Shown: in pieces, positions 1 through 12,596 of the stretch
How positions within the stretch are numbered: position 1 is the stretch's first letter
Layout of the letters: every line of letters begins with the position of its first letter
DNA from: Rhyacophila brunnea
Lineage: Eukaryota > Arthropoda > Insecta > Trichoptera > Rhyacophilidae
Direction of reading: 5' to 3'
Length of the DNA: 64,000 nt
NCBI GenBank assembly: GCA_022495005.1
Contig: JAGYXB010001405.1
Span: 558,001 to 622,000 of the forward strand
Program-made: the position numbers and the translations under genes
The notes under the pieces: generated by a model
What the model was told of the DNA's origin: nothing
Database searches by the model: none
The model's input: only the letters and a program-made list of their open reading frames with translations

Positions 1-609
1 AAAAAAAGGTTTAACAAATTTATACAAACAACTTCAAATAACAGCAAAATTACATTCTACTGGATTCCTTCACACGTTGGAATTCTGGGGAACGAGAACG
101 CAGATAGCCTTGCAAAAACAGCAACTCTTGAGAGGAGCAGTGATAAACTCCCCATACCGTATACAGACGTTTTTGAAACATTCAAGAAAATAGCCAAAAC
201 TGAAACAGATAGTTTATTAAGAGAACAAGGTCTAACAAAGGGGAAAAAGTACTTTCAAAGTTATTACAATCCTGAAACCAAACCATGGTATACCAATAAA
301 ATGCTAAATAGAGAAACAATCGTCACAATCAATCGCTGCAGAGCAGACCATTATAATCTTGCCTCATCCCTGGCTCGCTTGGGTATAATAAATGACCCTG
401 GGTGCCGGTGCGGAAGTGAGACTGAAGATGTTAACCACGTAGTTTGGCAATGTTCTTTGTATGACACCCAGAGACAGCGGCTTCTTAAAGATTTAAGTAA
501 ACAAAACTACCAATTGCCACTGGATCTCACGATATTTTTGGCTCGGCCGAATATCAAGGCGTTCCAGTGTGTCCAAATGTTTCTGAGTGAGTGTGGCCTA
601 CAAGTCTAA
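1..609 (+). CDS. Non-LTR retrotransposon ORF2, C-terminal part (RNase H + zinc knuckle)
   Basis: The frame is open from base 1 and enters from outside the window; the first ATG at 301 is internal, so 202 C-terminal residues are seen. Residues 20-35 hold the RNase H signature (Y-W-I-P-S-H-V-G-I, then G-N-E-N-A-D), the last catalytic region of a cellular-type RNase H domain. Residues 135-151 form a C-x-C-x8-H-x4-C cluster typical of the zinc-binding tail after the reverse transcriptase of these elements. The protein would nick and copy element RNA into the genome. A C-terminal RNase H points to the I/LOA-like group rather than RTE or CR1; exact clade is inference. There are no stops or frameshifts, and a 3'UTR and poly(A) follow, so this copy is probably young. 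Confidence 0.9.
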   Translation, partial: KKRFNKFIQTTSNNSKITFYWIPSHVGILGNENADSLAKTATLERSSDKLPIPYTDVFETFKKIAKTETDSLLREQGLTKGKKYFQSYYNPETKPWYTNKMLNRETIVTINRCRADHYNLASSLARLGIINDPGCRCGSETEDVNHVVWQCSLYDTQRQRLLKDLSKQNYQLPLDLTIFLARPNIKAFQCVQMFLSECGLQV

Positions 610-781
610 ACTTCTTTTCTTTTTCTCTTTTTTTTCTTCTTCCTCTACCGTAAATTTGTATTGTAATAACTGTATGAGAAATTATTGTAATAATGTGTAT
701 ATATAGTGTATGTTAAAAAGTAAAGCTAAATAAGACTCAATTGAGACTTCAGAGCTTAATAAAAAAAAAAAAAAAAAAAAA
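1..781 (+). mobile_element. 3' end of a non-LTR (LINE) retrotransposon, with 3'UTR and poly(A)
   Basis: After the ORF2 stop at 607-609 comes a pyrimidine-rich 3'UTR of about 150 bp, an AATAAA at 758-763 that merges into the tail, and about 21 A residues (761-781) ending at AGTAATTG. A target-site duplication cannot be tested because the 5' end lies outside the window. Confidence 0.9.
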
Positions 782-2443
782 GTAATTGAATAATAAAATT
801 ATATACATTTTCTTGTTTTTTATTATGTATTTAGATTCTAATTATTTTATTAAGTTTTCATTAATATGTTGGTAGGTATGTAATTAAAATTAGTTACATA
901 CTTACATTTTTGTCGTAAATGCAAGTGTGACCCTCGTGCGATGCGAATATTAAGTAAGTACATGTAGTTGTTTTCTATATGCGTTCAATTCAGATGAAGC
1001 ACCCAATATAACTTAAATAAAAAATAGTTATAATCTACTCCTACTCTGTAAAGTCATATATTTTACTCTCCATATGAGTGAACATAGTAAAATACTTATG
1101 GACAGATTTAAAAATGGATATAAGAACTCAATTATAATACCTGGACAAAGCCAACAGAATCTGGTAGATGGGTAGAGTATCTTAACTAGTGGAGGTATAT
1201 CAAGCCGTTTATGGTAAACTCAGTCACAAGAGGGAATGGGACAACTGGACTCCGGACAATTGGACGCCGCACTATCGTAGACACGTATACAGAACGTAGA
1301 CGAGGTATTTTAATCAGTTTCTATCTACTACTTAGTAGTTTTAATTCATTTTACTCTTAACATAATGTATTCTTTATTGCGGATTGAGAATTAATCATGC
1401 CTAAGGCTTTATATAAATAAAAAACCCTTTTTTCGTTAGAAATTAAACATATGCACGATTAAATCATTATTTACGTCTGCATATTTACATTCTCACCAAC
1501 TATTAAATCATAATATAATCATTAATATTAAATCATATAATATTAAATATTTTTTTCTAAAGTACCTACCTAGAAGTACCTAACGTCTATTTATTTTCAA
1601 ATTCCGTGGCGTCCAGTTGTCCTGGTGCCAAATCGTCTTTTTCTCTTCTTCCTTTAATCTTCATTTAATCGTCTTTTAATCTTCTTCCAAAACGTTTTTC
1701 TCACGGCGAGGTTGAATGCACCGTTGATAACTCACTAAAATCGATTGACAAGGCGATGTCCGCTGTAATAATTTGGAGTGAAGTAATACGATGCTTTTAA
1801 GTAAGTGGGTATTTTATTGACATACATAATATTATAATGATTGTATAACTCTAATACTACTTTAATGTGAACGATAATGACTTACGCCACTTTAACATTG
1901 TAGAACAAAAATATTAAAATAAGTATTCTATTATACAATTCCATTCTACAAGATTGCATGTATAACGCAAAATAACCAAAGCGTTACGAAATTGGATAGA
2001 ATTACATACCACCTCTCAAGGCACGGTACCTACATACACGCGGCTCATTGTTGATTTTTTTCATTTTGATTGTAATCATACAGCCCTTTGCCATGCAAAT
2101 CTCACTTCCGCTTCCCTTCGAATTTCGAATACGCGAATGTGAAATCGAAACGGAAACGTACTAGCCGAATATATAAAAATGAGAAGGTGACAGTAAAACA
2201 AAAAAAAGCTTTGATGATTTGACAAAGCGATATGATCAGACATAATTTTAGGAATAAAGACGCTTATTAATAATACATAATATTGTATTATATACAATAC
2301 AGCCGATGTCAAACAGTTGGCTTAATTTAAATTGTGTATCATAAGTTTTTAATGGAAACCATCAGTCATGGTTAATTATTTTTTTCTTTTATTTTGTTAA
2401 CTGTCAATTCATGGTGAAACTGCATTGTATTGTTGTTTAATTT
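782..2443. other. AT-rich stretch without recognisable genes
   Basis: Only short chance ORFs are seen. The one structure is a possible inverted-repeat element (1239-1624, listed separately). The ORF on the minus strand at 2076-2312 shows no domain or codon bias that would support a gene. Confidence 0.6.
1239..1624. repeat. Possible short inverted-repeat element (MITE candidate)
   Basis: GGACAATTGGACGCC at 1254-1268 is matched in inverted orientation by GGCGTCCAGTTGTCC at 1608-1622, one mismatch in 15. The left end also has a near-direct repeat of the motif at 1239-1249 (GGACAACTGGA). The spacing of about 340 bp fits a small non-autonomous DNA transposon. No clear target-site duplication was found, so this stays tentative. 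Confidence 0.4.
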
Positions 2444-2627
2444 AATAAAACGCATTTTTTTTGTAGTACTTATTCCACTTTTAATCAATAAATTAGGACC
2501 GGTTTCGTCCGCCTCAGAGGGACATTTTCAACTCTGAAAATGTTGAAAATGTCCCTCTGAGGCGGACGAAATCGGTCCTAATTTATTGATTAAAAGTGGA
2601 ATAAGTACTACAAAAATGCGTTTTATT
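2444..2627. repeat. 184-bp near-perfect palindrome (long hairpin)
   Basis: The left arm 2444-2532 and right arm 2542-2627 are reverse complements around a 9-bp spacer (2533-2541). The differences seen are one substitution (ACCGGTTTCG against ACCGATTTCG on the matching strand) and three extra T in the left arm's T run. The arms contain the phrase GGACCGGTTTCGTCCGCCTC. A diverged single arm recurs at 31207-31245, so the arm is a dispersed repeat found here in head-to-head arrangement. It could be a foldback MITE or a hairpin RNA source. Confidence 0.9.
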
Positions 2628-5600
2628 GGTTAATTATGTTAAAATAAATGTGAGAAATACCAAAATTATGTTGTATTTATTAAATGTAAACCTACATATT
2701 GTATCAAAATTCGAATAATATTCCATAGATTCAACATTTCCCAAAAATATGTTTGGTCATGTCTACAGTATACACTATACACATGTTGATGGTATTTAGT
2801 AACGTTGCAATCCAGTTTACTTTGAGAACAGGCAAACTGGGTTAAAATATTATCTTGAGGTATCCATAGTACTAGGCCAAATCAGATGCAATCTCGATTC
2901 TTACTCCTAAATTTTTACCACAACATATATTTTCATTCTCGAGCTGAGTGTACAGTTACTTTGAATCTTTTCAATGTGCTCTGTATCGCTACCATAACAG
3001 CACCAGCACCAGCAGAATGCAATCATCAAATTACCGGTATTTTTTTGTAAGAATAATCATGGGTCTGTTACATTTGACGATTGACAGACAATTTGTATGT
3101 TGCTCCAATCGTCCCATTTGGATAGCGAGCTTTCTTTGCCTTTTGCTTTTAGAAAATTTCCATGTCCCGTGATGTGCAAGCCTAAGTAGCTAAAGCTGAA
3201 ATATTATTGATAATTACACTTTATTTTATAATAATCATAAATTACCACCAGACAAATGGATAATATCTTGAAACCTACATGAGTATTATTATTTTGCCAA
3301 TATATTCACACAATGACAACGTCAAATCTCAATAAAGCTCTAGCCGATGAGTAGTTGAAAAGCTCATCAACCGGTCACACCCTGTTGGGCGCTAATATTT
3401 GCTTTGTAATTAAACATGATGAAACGTGTCGTGTCAGCTGTAGAGTCTCTTAGTCTGTAATCACCATTCCACGTCCGCCACTCGTTCGACGACGAAGAAA
3501 AATTAAACTATTCATCAGATAGTCACGGCGCGCCCTCCCCATTAGCCTATTCATTGGATCGACCCGGGGATTGACAAATTGTATGAAATTATGATGAATT
3601 GTTTGAATACACCGTCAGTGTTAATTCTCGCTCTACTCACGCCTCAATTTTGTGGCGGTTTTGACATGTTTTTTTTGATTCCACTGACAACTTTGCATAA
3701 CATAAAAAATTAAGTAAAATATGGCCCATTAGCGGGCGGTAATATTTCAGTGGACGTTTGCGATTTGTCATCATTTAGGATGATTTTTATATGTTGGTCA
3801 GTACACAGTCGTATTACAGTATTATATAAACCTTCATAATGTTCGTATTACCAAAGTTTTATAAAGGTTACACACGATTACAATGCTGTGCTCACAATAA
3901 TCAAACACGAATGTTACGATAAAGTTTCCGCAGGTAGATATTTAAAAACAGTATGATATTTACAAAGAATGGTTTTCGTGTTATCAATTATCCAAAGCTG
4001 GAAAATAAACTTAAACCAAACTCTAACACCGCGAGAGCCTCAGAATTGTTTTAAAACTTGAAATTTGGTTAGAGAACCAAATTATTTTGAGATGCGTGAA
4101 TCGCAACCGATAAAATACTATGTTTCCACCAATGATTGGTTTCCACTGAAATTGTATCTGTAAAAAAATGCTGCCATACGGTTCTGGGAAAAAAATACGA
4201 TAACAAGTTAGTTTTAGAATATATAAACTTGTTGAATATGCTAAGTTAACGATTATGCATAATTGACGTATGTATTTTCAAAGTGAACTTATTCGACTTT
4301 AACAAATTTTTGGCGAAAACCTAAAAACTGTTGACGGTGTTGATGTTACATTTTTTTTTGTATTGGAATAAGTTACTTTGATTAAATGCTATTTTTTTCT
4401 TCTATCCTTTAAATTCTGGCATTCATAACTCATTTTCATCAAGTGGTGGAATAAGTTCATTTTGAAAATACACCCCTCAATGTTATTATAGGTAGGTATT
4501 CATTAATAATACTCGAATCAACGCATCTGAATCAGTAAATCTCACATAGAAGCTTACACAAAATCTTCAAAGAATCTATCTACTTTTGCTTCTGCTAAAA
4601 ACTTATTATTTAGTGTAAACTACATTGAAATACTCTGATAAGAGTTTAAGTGGGCTTACACTTTTGTGTTATATTTTATATCGTATTATAATGTTTTTTG
4701 AAAATATAATAACATTTATGATGCTTCAGACATTTTAAAATGTTTTATAAAGAATTTTATGAAGTTTATATTATACTATATATCTATATTAGGTGTTACA
4801 TTAAAAATATGTCTGACTTGTCTGTTTTTGAAAATACTTAGTTATTATTCATAGAAGTACCTACATCCAAAAAGTGCTGGAATAGTTTAGGACGTTACAT
4901 ATTATAGTTGACGACACAGGTCATGATTATTTACCATTAATAAATAGAAGCCCACTTTCTTTAATATAGGTCACATAGTTTGATTAGTAATCGATTAGTA
5001 ATGTATATATGTATTATTATTTGATCGTATGCAATAGAACCAGGACAATTTATACTCAATAATAATTGTCTTTATTGAAGTCAAGTGGCAGTATGTCTAC
5101 ATTGTTTATTAAGTATCAATAGTCAAGAGATCTTTGACCTGAGATCCGATCGGTTTTTGCGTCTTCAATTTTCAGTTCTTTTTTCTGTGGACGCCGTCAA
5201 TCACGGACGACGTACAATAAACAACAAATTACTGACCCAAAACTAAATAAATTGACCATTCGGTCGACAAAATGAGACGCTTTGTCACCGAAAAGGGAAG
5301 TATGTGACATAGGTAACACAACGCCTGCGACACACATGTAAGAGTCATGAAGATTTAAAATAAAATGGCCATAAGGGCGTGGGCGGCGAATTTTGGTACA
5401 TGCTTTATAAGCCTGAAAGGCTTTCAAATATTTTCTGTACGTAGTCAATATAATAAATATTTTTTTACATTTTACATTCAGGGACTTTATTATACCACAT
5501 ACATTGCGAAGTCATATTATTTAAAGACAACATCATTCAGTTATAATGAAGTAAAATATATTGTCATGTTATCTCACAGTTACCATCAACAAATAAATAT

Positions 5601-5802
5601 TTCAGAATGCGTGCATACAAAAGAAAGAAAACGTTAATTATATGAAAGAGAGAATGAGAATACAAGAAACATTTGTGCTGTCAATCGTAATATGTTGATT
5701 GTATAAATAATATAATATTTAATTGAATATGTACATAATATATGTATTGAATTTACATTGTAAAAAGAACCGTACCAAATTCGTTTTTTCTTTTCTTTTG
5801 AC
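2628..5802. other. Mostly anonymous AT-rich DNA
   Basis: Apart from the island at 3440-3800, I see only AT-rich sequence with chance frames. Two overlapping ORFs around 5197-5637 lie on opposite strands and have no recognisable domains. Confidence 0.5.
3440..3800. other. Lower-AT island, candidate conserved non-coding sequence
   Basis: Base composition shifts to near-balanced, with CGACGACG, GGCGCGCC and GACCCGGGG, between very AT-rich flanks. There is no long ORF on either strand and no transposon terminus or tRNA-like box. Islands of this type recur through the window. Regulatory function is inference. Confidence 0.35.
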
Positions 5803-5973
5803 CACATCCGATCTTAATAGGAGAGTAGAGGTTTGTACAACCAAATTTTTGTTTTTACGAGAAATGGATTACAAACACAAATTGAAAAACAATATGTATA
5901 TTTTTTCCAGACCCTAGATTCAAGCCTGGGACCCACGACATTATAAGCCGATTTTTAAGTCGCTCAGCCACCT
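5803..5973 (-). mobile_element. tRNA-derived SINE, family 1, reverse copy
   Basis: Read on the minus strand this begins with the tRNA-like head (B-box region GGGTCCCAGGCTTGAATC), continues through the shared body (TTTCTCGTAAAAAC) and ends near TAAGATCGGATG. It matches the clean forward copy at 19466-19665 along its length. Part of the middle, the phrase GTATGGACCTAATAGGTTGAGC, is missing here. Confidence 0.75.
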
Positions 5974-6227
5974 AATTATATGTAATAAAATAATTTATAA
6001 AGGTAGTAGATATTATAGTTATGCTAAAATCATCATTTTGAGATAATAATTGGTTAAAATCAACGCATTAATTGAATGGGACGTCACGAATTGACGAAGA
6101 GTCAATTTATTACATAAAGTAACATTCATTGTCAATATTTTTTTTGACAAATATATGGCACGTCGTATAAACAGATTTACCAAAAAAATAGGGTACCTAC
6201 AATTATATCCAATCCAATTATACCATG

Positions 6228-6465
6228 TTTGATCCTAAGAAGATCATAATAATTATATCATGTGCCTTCACAGAGTGGAGTTTGTATTAATGGATTTTTA
6301 TTTTTTAATGAGAAATGGATGTTAGTCACCTGCTCAACCAATTAAGTCCGTACTCTGGGTCCAAAAATATATTGAAAAACAGCATGTGAATTTTGACCAA
6401 GCTTATGATTCTAACCCGAGACACATGAATTATGCCTGATTCATAAACACTCGGCCATCGTAGGC
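6228..6465 (-). mobile_element. tRNA-derived SINE, family 1, reverse copy
   Basis: This is a near full-length but diverged copy. On the minus strand it runs from a degenerate head (GGCCGAGTGTTTATGAATCA) through a B-box-like GGGTTAGAATC to the body phrase TTGGTTGAGCAGGTGAC and the tail TCTTAGGATC. Alignment to the copies at 19466 and 22838 is clear by eye. Confidence 0.75.
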
Positions 6466-7687
6466 AATGAAATAATATTATATTAAATTAACGTTTTAAA
6501 AATCACTCGTGGAGGCATTACGATCACCCTTAATAAAGGTGACGTTACTTTTATATCAGTAATAAAAATTTATGTTATACAATAATTAATGATATGCTGA
6601 CATATTAATAATTATGTGACTATCACAGAATTACATAACTGTTCGTATACCTACTACTTTCAGTAAGCGCCTATCGGGTAGCACTTACCGTGAAATAGTA
6701 GTTGCAACGAATTCCTTATAACCTGTGCACCATGTATTTATCGTAACTATGTCGACTTGGCCATTTAAAAAAAATAGTTTAACGTGTGCTTGAATCTAGG
6801 GCATGGTGTAAATATATAATATACATAGGAAATACTATCTCACACCCGATAGGTACTGGAAAAAAGGAGGATGTTAATAAAAATGCTTTGTCATTATTTT
6901 GGAATTTTTATATTGGAACTTGAACCAATTTGTGCTTGGTTTTGTATATTTATTTATATTCACCAAATATGAAAAGAATATATTATTATAATAAACCATA
7001 GGTACAAAGCAATACTTATGTACGTTAATACATTATAAACGTAATAGTCTGAAACTAATATTGGGGTGTTCAGGATAAGTACTTGTATTTCGTTAATGTA
7101 GTTTTGTTACTATGGAAATAATATCATTTTCCAAGTATTACACTTAATGTACCTATATAATATGTACGTTAGGTTCAATCTTTGCTTGTCACAGGTAAAA
7201 GTAACATTTACCTTAAGCGAACCCCCAGGTAAAGCGACCCATATTCCGTCTTAATTCGACTGATATCATCCCATTTAGTCAATTTGTTACATGTCAAGGA
7301 GATAATGCTATCACACGAAGCTTTTGAGAAAGCTGCCCATTATTAAACCTTTATGCTCTGATAACGTATTGTAGAGTTATTAGTGTAAACGACTGGTATG
7401 AAGTATTTATCGATTTTGAAAGTGTTTCCATTATATTATATAAGTTGGTAGTATAAAAAATTTACACTTAATTCAATTATAAATTACTGTTTATCAATTT
7501 TTAGAAGCATGATAATATTATCTCTTGTAATTTCATATTACTTTGGCCTACCGTTTTTTATTAAGGGTTGGATTTTTTTTTACCATATTGATCTTTATAA
7601 AGACAATCTATATAATATATTAATACTAAATTAATAGTATGTTTAAACGTCAACCTTTCCAACCACTTGTTAATGTTTTTTTTACCA

Positions 7688-7825
7688 TTGTCGATTCTAA
7701 AAAGATCATAATATGGACCTCCGCAGAGAGGAGGTTTGTATAAATAGATTTCGTTTTTACGAGAAATTAATATTAGTCACTTGCTCAACCTATAAGGTCC
7801 ATACTTTGATTCGTATGCAAATAGA
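7688..7825 (-). mobile_element. tRNA-derived SINE, family 1, 3' part, reverse copy
   Basis: Only the tRNA-unrelated body and tail are present: on the minus strand AGTATGGACCTTATAGGTTG, then the A-rich TCTCGTAAAAACG, then CTCCTCTCTGCGGAGG and a terminal TAGAATCGAC. The 5' tRNA-like head is missing, as expected from 5' truncation. Confidence 0.7.
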
Positions 7826-9079
7826 ATACGAAGATTAAAATTGGAGGAAACAACGTTGGTATGATTGTATGCACAATATAAATGACAATGCATTGGTGAA
7901 AGGAGATTGAACACATCAATAAAGCGCAAAATAAAAGGTAACTCACTGATTAGATCTAGTTTCCTATGACTGTCAAACACGTCATGACAAAAGAACCTAA
8001 AATCCTAAAAATGTGAATTTATGAAAACAGTTGCCGGAAAAAGCCAGAATATATCATAATTTATCGCAATCTTAATTGTTATCATGATCATGAAGATCAT
8101 AATAAATTGACTTTTTCAACATATCGACTGTAGAAAAGATAAAGGGCGTAACCCTCTGTTCTTTTCAAAATAGGTTTTATTGCATAATAACATTTTACAC
8201 TACAAAATATACGTTGTGTTCAAAGAAGTAAGCTGTAAATGCCGATTTATTTTCTAAATTTAGCTAGCAATTAATAAAAATGATAAGGAAATGACGTGGG
8301 AAAAAGAACCTAACCATTATTTTTGTTGGTTTTTTTAATTAGCTCAATAATAATAATATCAGATAAGGGATATAACAACTAAATTATTAATTATTGTGCG
8401 CATCAAAATTATGTCTATTTTGTATTTTAGCATTGACCGAAAACCATAACAAAAATGTTTTTTTTGGTTCCTGTAAAATTTGATTTTACAATGAAATTTG
8501 TATGGATTACGCTCTTTTTCATTTCCAGAGTTGATATTTTTACAACGATATATTATTTTTCTTTGTGTGAATAGCAACGTTTTGAATTATTCTATTGTGA
8601 CGTCTAAATATTATGCCTTGGCAATATCTCGTTATGCTGACGTCGTTGTATGTATAACTTATTATATTTGTTAACATCTAGTACAACTTGAGATAGAACA
8701 CGTCTTGTGATTTAATTAATAATCCTCCAATAAGAAGACGGATATTTGCGACTGAAGTCTTATTCGCAAATAGCTAATTGGATTAAGGATTTACGCATGG
8801 GTAACATAATAATATAATACTATATCTGTATATATAAATGCAATAACCACCTAAACGTTCACATATATTAATTTAGAACAACTCACCACATACAATACCA
8901 TCGGGATTAAAAACTCTGTAATACTAAACATTTCAATTCTTACAAAAGCCTTTAAACTATTAAAAAATGTTTTTATTAATTTCTATACCTAATATATATA
9001 ATAGGTATGTCACATAAATTAAATTTCAATTGATTCATAGATAATAAATAATAACGTCAATATCACGAAACTGATTGAC
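7826..9079. other. AT-rich stretch, nothing recognised
   Basis: I see no domain-bearing ORF, RNA gene or transposon end here. Confidence 0.5.
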
Positions 9080-9423
9080 TAGGGATTGTGATCGAGAATT
9101 CTCGTAGAATAATCAGAAAAGGAGTTTTGAATATTGAGAAATATTTTTTTAAAATTTTGAAAATTCTCATTTCTCAATATATTATCCATGAGAATCTTAA
9201 TAATTTATTAAGTATAAAGAAAACAAAAAATAAAAATAATGGAATTTGAAACGAAAAATAATCAAGTTACCTTCAACCGTTAGATAAGAAAATCTAATTA
9301 GGCTCTTAATTTTTTTTCTAAAAAAAATTTGCACTAGATGAGTTAAAGCTACTTCTTGAGAATTCTTGAGATATGAATTAGAATTCTCGAGAAACGAAGA
9401 ATGTCGATAAATCACAAAATCTA
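9080..9423. repeat. Possible MITE with nested GAGAATTCTC palindromes
   Basis: TAGGGATTGTGAT at 9080-9092 and ATCACAAAATCTA at 9411-9423 are inverted with 10 of 13 matches. Just inside each end lies a palindromic motif (CGAGAATTCTCG at the left, GAATTCTCGAG at the right). A further hairpin, ATATTGAGAAAT at 9131-9142 with ATTTCTCAATAT at 9169-9180, sits within. The arrangement fits a small palindrome-rich DNA transposon, but no convincing target-site duplication is visible. Confidence 0.4.
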
Positions 9424-12059
9424 ATGGTGATAATAAGATAACTAAGTCTTATAATTAAATTAACTACTTACAATATATCATTTTGAATTTTTATTCGTAG
9501 ATAGATTCAAATCTTTGATTTTTCTTGATATATATTTATTTTTCAGGTTGAATGTGTAACTAACAACCATTCCTCCGAAAAATGACATCAAGATAATCTC
9601 CACTATATACATAGATGGCCGTATATTATGATTCACCTGGAATATAACAAATTAATGTACGTTGTTGAATAAACTAATAGAATCTTGCTTTATACCAATA
9701 ATATAACAGTATATTATTATTGTATGTAATTACTTATAAACTACTCATGGTAATAGAGCAGATAATAGGATGCTTTTTCTGTTATCTTATCAGTATCACT
9801 ACAATATTTATCTATTGTTATTATTAAAATACATAGGAAAAAGAATCATGAATTTTATAAGGTACCCTAATGATGGCATAGTATGACAGTATTTTATTGA
9901 ATTTACATATTTTGTACAACAATAAATAGTTTTTTTAGAAATAAAATATATTTAACGAAACTATTAGAAACACTTTCAACTTAGTCTAAAGTTAATTTTA
10001 ATATTTGTATATAATATTATGTAATTCATATTTTGGAACTAATTATGAACAACTACATGTAAATAAAACATTTATTTTAATTGAAAATTTGGCTCAGTTC
10101 AAAAAGTATTGGTTTCAAAACCCACAAGTTAGATGCAAAACCGGCACTAAATTATTCAATTACAAATACGTTATTAAGTTAGATAAAACCATACGTAAAT
10201 AAATTTGATACTTCCATGTAGACGTTAATCAATATATTATAATCGTAGATAACTAATATAATATTAAGAGATTTTTATTGTCTTCTAAAACAGTAACATA
10301 AGGCATTGTTGCCTTTACTTCTAATTAATATATTCATAATATTATCGTAACTCTGCTCCTTTTAGTTTTGTGCGTTGCACTCTTACGTACTTCTACAGAA
10401 CTTAACTATATAGTAGACACAGTGGCCTTTAGATCTACATTTAGAATGTTTTCTTTATTTTGGAACTACAGTGAGATTTTCAGTCAATTTTTCTTCTTTA
10501 AACTACGTGTTCACTATATTTCATTCAATGGTTTACTGACTTAAAAAAATCTTCATCAATAACATTCAGCTTGAACAAATAAACGACTGCATCTATTGAT
10601 GACATCAAGACATCTCTATAGATAGTATTGCGATGTTGTTGCCAAATGTCGATAATTTAGGGTTAACAACAGAGTATGTGTCTATTATTATAAATATGTA
10701 TGCTAGAAAAAAATGAAGGTCATACACATACACACAAAGTAAAATTAAATTAGCAATATTCCTGATTTTAGAGGACATGCCAAACTTTAAAATTGCAATT
10801 ACTCTATGACATGCTTTGACAGTAAGCCCACGGTACATTAAATTTTATGTTTTTTGCAGTATAAGGCTAAATAAGTGCTTTTGGCTACCGAATTTTTTGC
10901 CGTCTTTAAAAATAGTGGGAAAATAATGTAGTATTGGCGATTTATTCATTGTTTCCCTTGATAAAATAGAAAGTAAATCATAAGTATTTAGTATAGAAAT
11001 ATAAATAAAAAATTCACAATGATAGGTGCAAAAACCGTAAATAAGTAGATTGAAATCCTTATTCCAATTATAATCCTTAAATTTATAACCGTTAATCGCT
11101 AAAACAATGTGTTTATTGTTATTTACCATGCTGTTGTCACAACTGAAAATAAAGACAGTTTCCATGTCTTCCAGTCTACTTAGTTTAAGCTCTTACTTTA
11201 CAAGTGGGAGGGCTTCCCTGTAATCTGCAGACGAATGATCCTACATCATATAATAGGCAGGCTTTGTCTAAATGCTCTGAATAATCTTCATGATAGGGTA
11301 CTTACTGGGTTCCTGTGTCAATAAAAGGTATCTGTAATGGATGGTAGGCGTTTTGGATAATAAGGTAATCCTTGAAGGCTGACAACTTACAAGTAAAGTT
11401 AGAAGTCACGAAGGAAGAGAAATTTAACGTTGGCCCATATTATTTTACTAATTAAAATGATTTATCGTTCTGTCATGGAAACAGAAGCGTAGTTTCTATT
11501 ATTAAATACTATTCTGATAATATGAAAGAACATAACATATTATAAAGCGGCTTGGGTAGATATAACAATATTATAATCGAAATACTTAATATACAACTAA
11601 ACCTAGTTTACAGTGAGCTAAATAATATTGTGTAATTGGATCATCATCTGAGGTCAATTCATTAACTGGTAAAAGCTTTTTGAAATCCTTTAAATTATAT
11701 TAGTCTATGGATTTTCGTTGCCGCGTGTTTTCGCCGACCTTAATCAATATTCGTATATTCAGCGATTTTCAGCGAGGTTTTGTAGCCATTTTGTGAATGT
11801 TGGATGCTAATTTATGTCTCCAGTTGTTATCCACTCACTAATTAATTCAGTTCAGTCCAGCATTCTTTTAAATCTAAAAAATAATTGTTATCTCATTTCT
11901 GCTAACTAATAGTTTTTTTTTTTTTTAAATTATTATCCAAAAATCAGTGCTGAACACTCTTTGCGGCTGTTCGCTCATGAAGAGCCTTGATTGACTACGT
12001 CAGTTTGAAATATTTTCTTTGTAATATTTTATAGATTCACCATATTATACATAATTTGA
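9424..12059. other. AT-rich stretch, nothing recognised
   Basis: The longest frame (10845-11165, minus) has no recognisable motif and AT-driven composition. A slightly less AT-rich patch at 11160-11410 also shows no domain. Confidence 0.5.
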
Positions 12060-12232
12060 AAATATCTCATGCATATACACACTAGAAAAAAATCATTTTG
12101 TAGAAAGAAAAAAAAAATACGACACCCAACGGCACTTGAACCGGTATCTTCTGGATTTGCGCCAGTATGCTTCTCCAAATAAGCTACGTGCATCTTAGCT
12201 AATTACGATTATAACTAGTAATTGTTACATGA
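12060..12232 (-). mobile_element. tRNA-like repeat, family 2 (copy at 12.1 kb)
   Basis: Read on the minus strand it has TAGCTTATTTGG (A-box-like), CATACTGGCGCAAATCCAG (anticodon-arm-like) and CCGGTTCAAGTGCC (B-box-like), followed by GTCGTATTTTTTTTTT, a pol III-type T run. The far flank ATCTCATGCATATACACAC is shared with the copy at 45.45 kb, so both belong to one dispersed family. Confidence 0.6.
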
Positions 12233-12380
12233 AATGCTTATCGAATTGCGTTATAATGTTGGCTATCAGTTTTTGTACATTAAATTAATGTAGTTATCAA
12301 TTAACTCCTTAATTACTATTGGACATTGAGGATTATTCCATTCCGTACTTAGACTTGTTAATAATTTAATAAACTATTTT

Positions 12381-12596
12381 TTTATTTAACATATAAGACA
12401 CAACATTGTGAATGTAACATTCTATATATTTAATATACTTACCTACATAATATGATGTAGAAAAATGCCACAACCGACGGGACTTGAACCCATATCTGCT
12501 GGATTCACGCCAGTATGCTTTTATAGTTAAGCATATATTATTTAATATATAGAATGTTATATTCTCAAATCTTACGTCTTATTCGTTGAATAAAAA
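12381..12596 (-). mobile_element. Foldback element with a tRNA-like core, family 2
   Basis: The left arm (12381-12434) and right arm (about 12538-12596) are imperfect inverted repeats; the best block is AACATTCTATATATT against its complement AATATATAGAATGTT. Between them, on the minus strand, is a tRNA-like stretch: GCATACTGGCGTGAATCCAG, then GGGTTCAAGTCCC, a good B-box. The right-arm phrase TTATTCGTTGAATAAAA is also found beside the cores at 45.4 kb (inverted) and 63.0 kb. tRNA-like cores inside inverted arms are unusual for a plain SINE. Confidence 0.6.

Noticed and set aside
6790..6830. Another SINE B-box-like word (GCTTGAATCTAGGGC)
   Set aside because: No A-box, body or tail of either SINE family lies around it.
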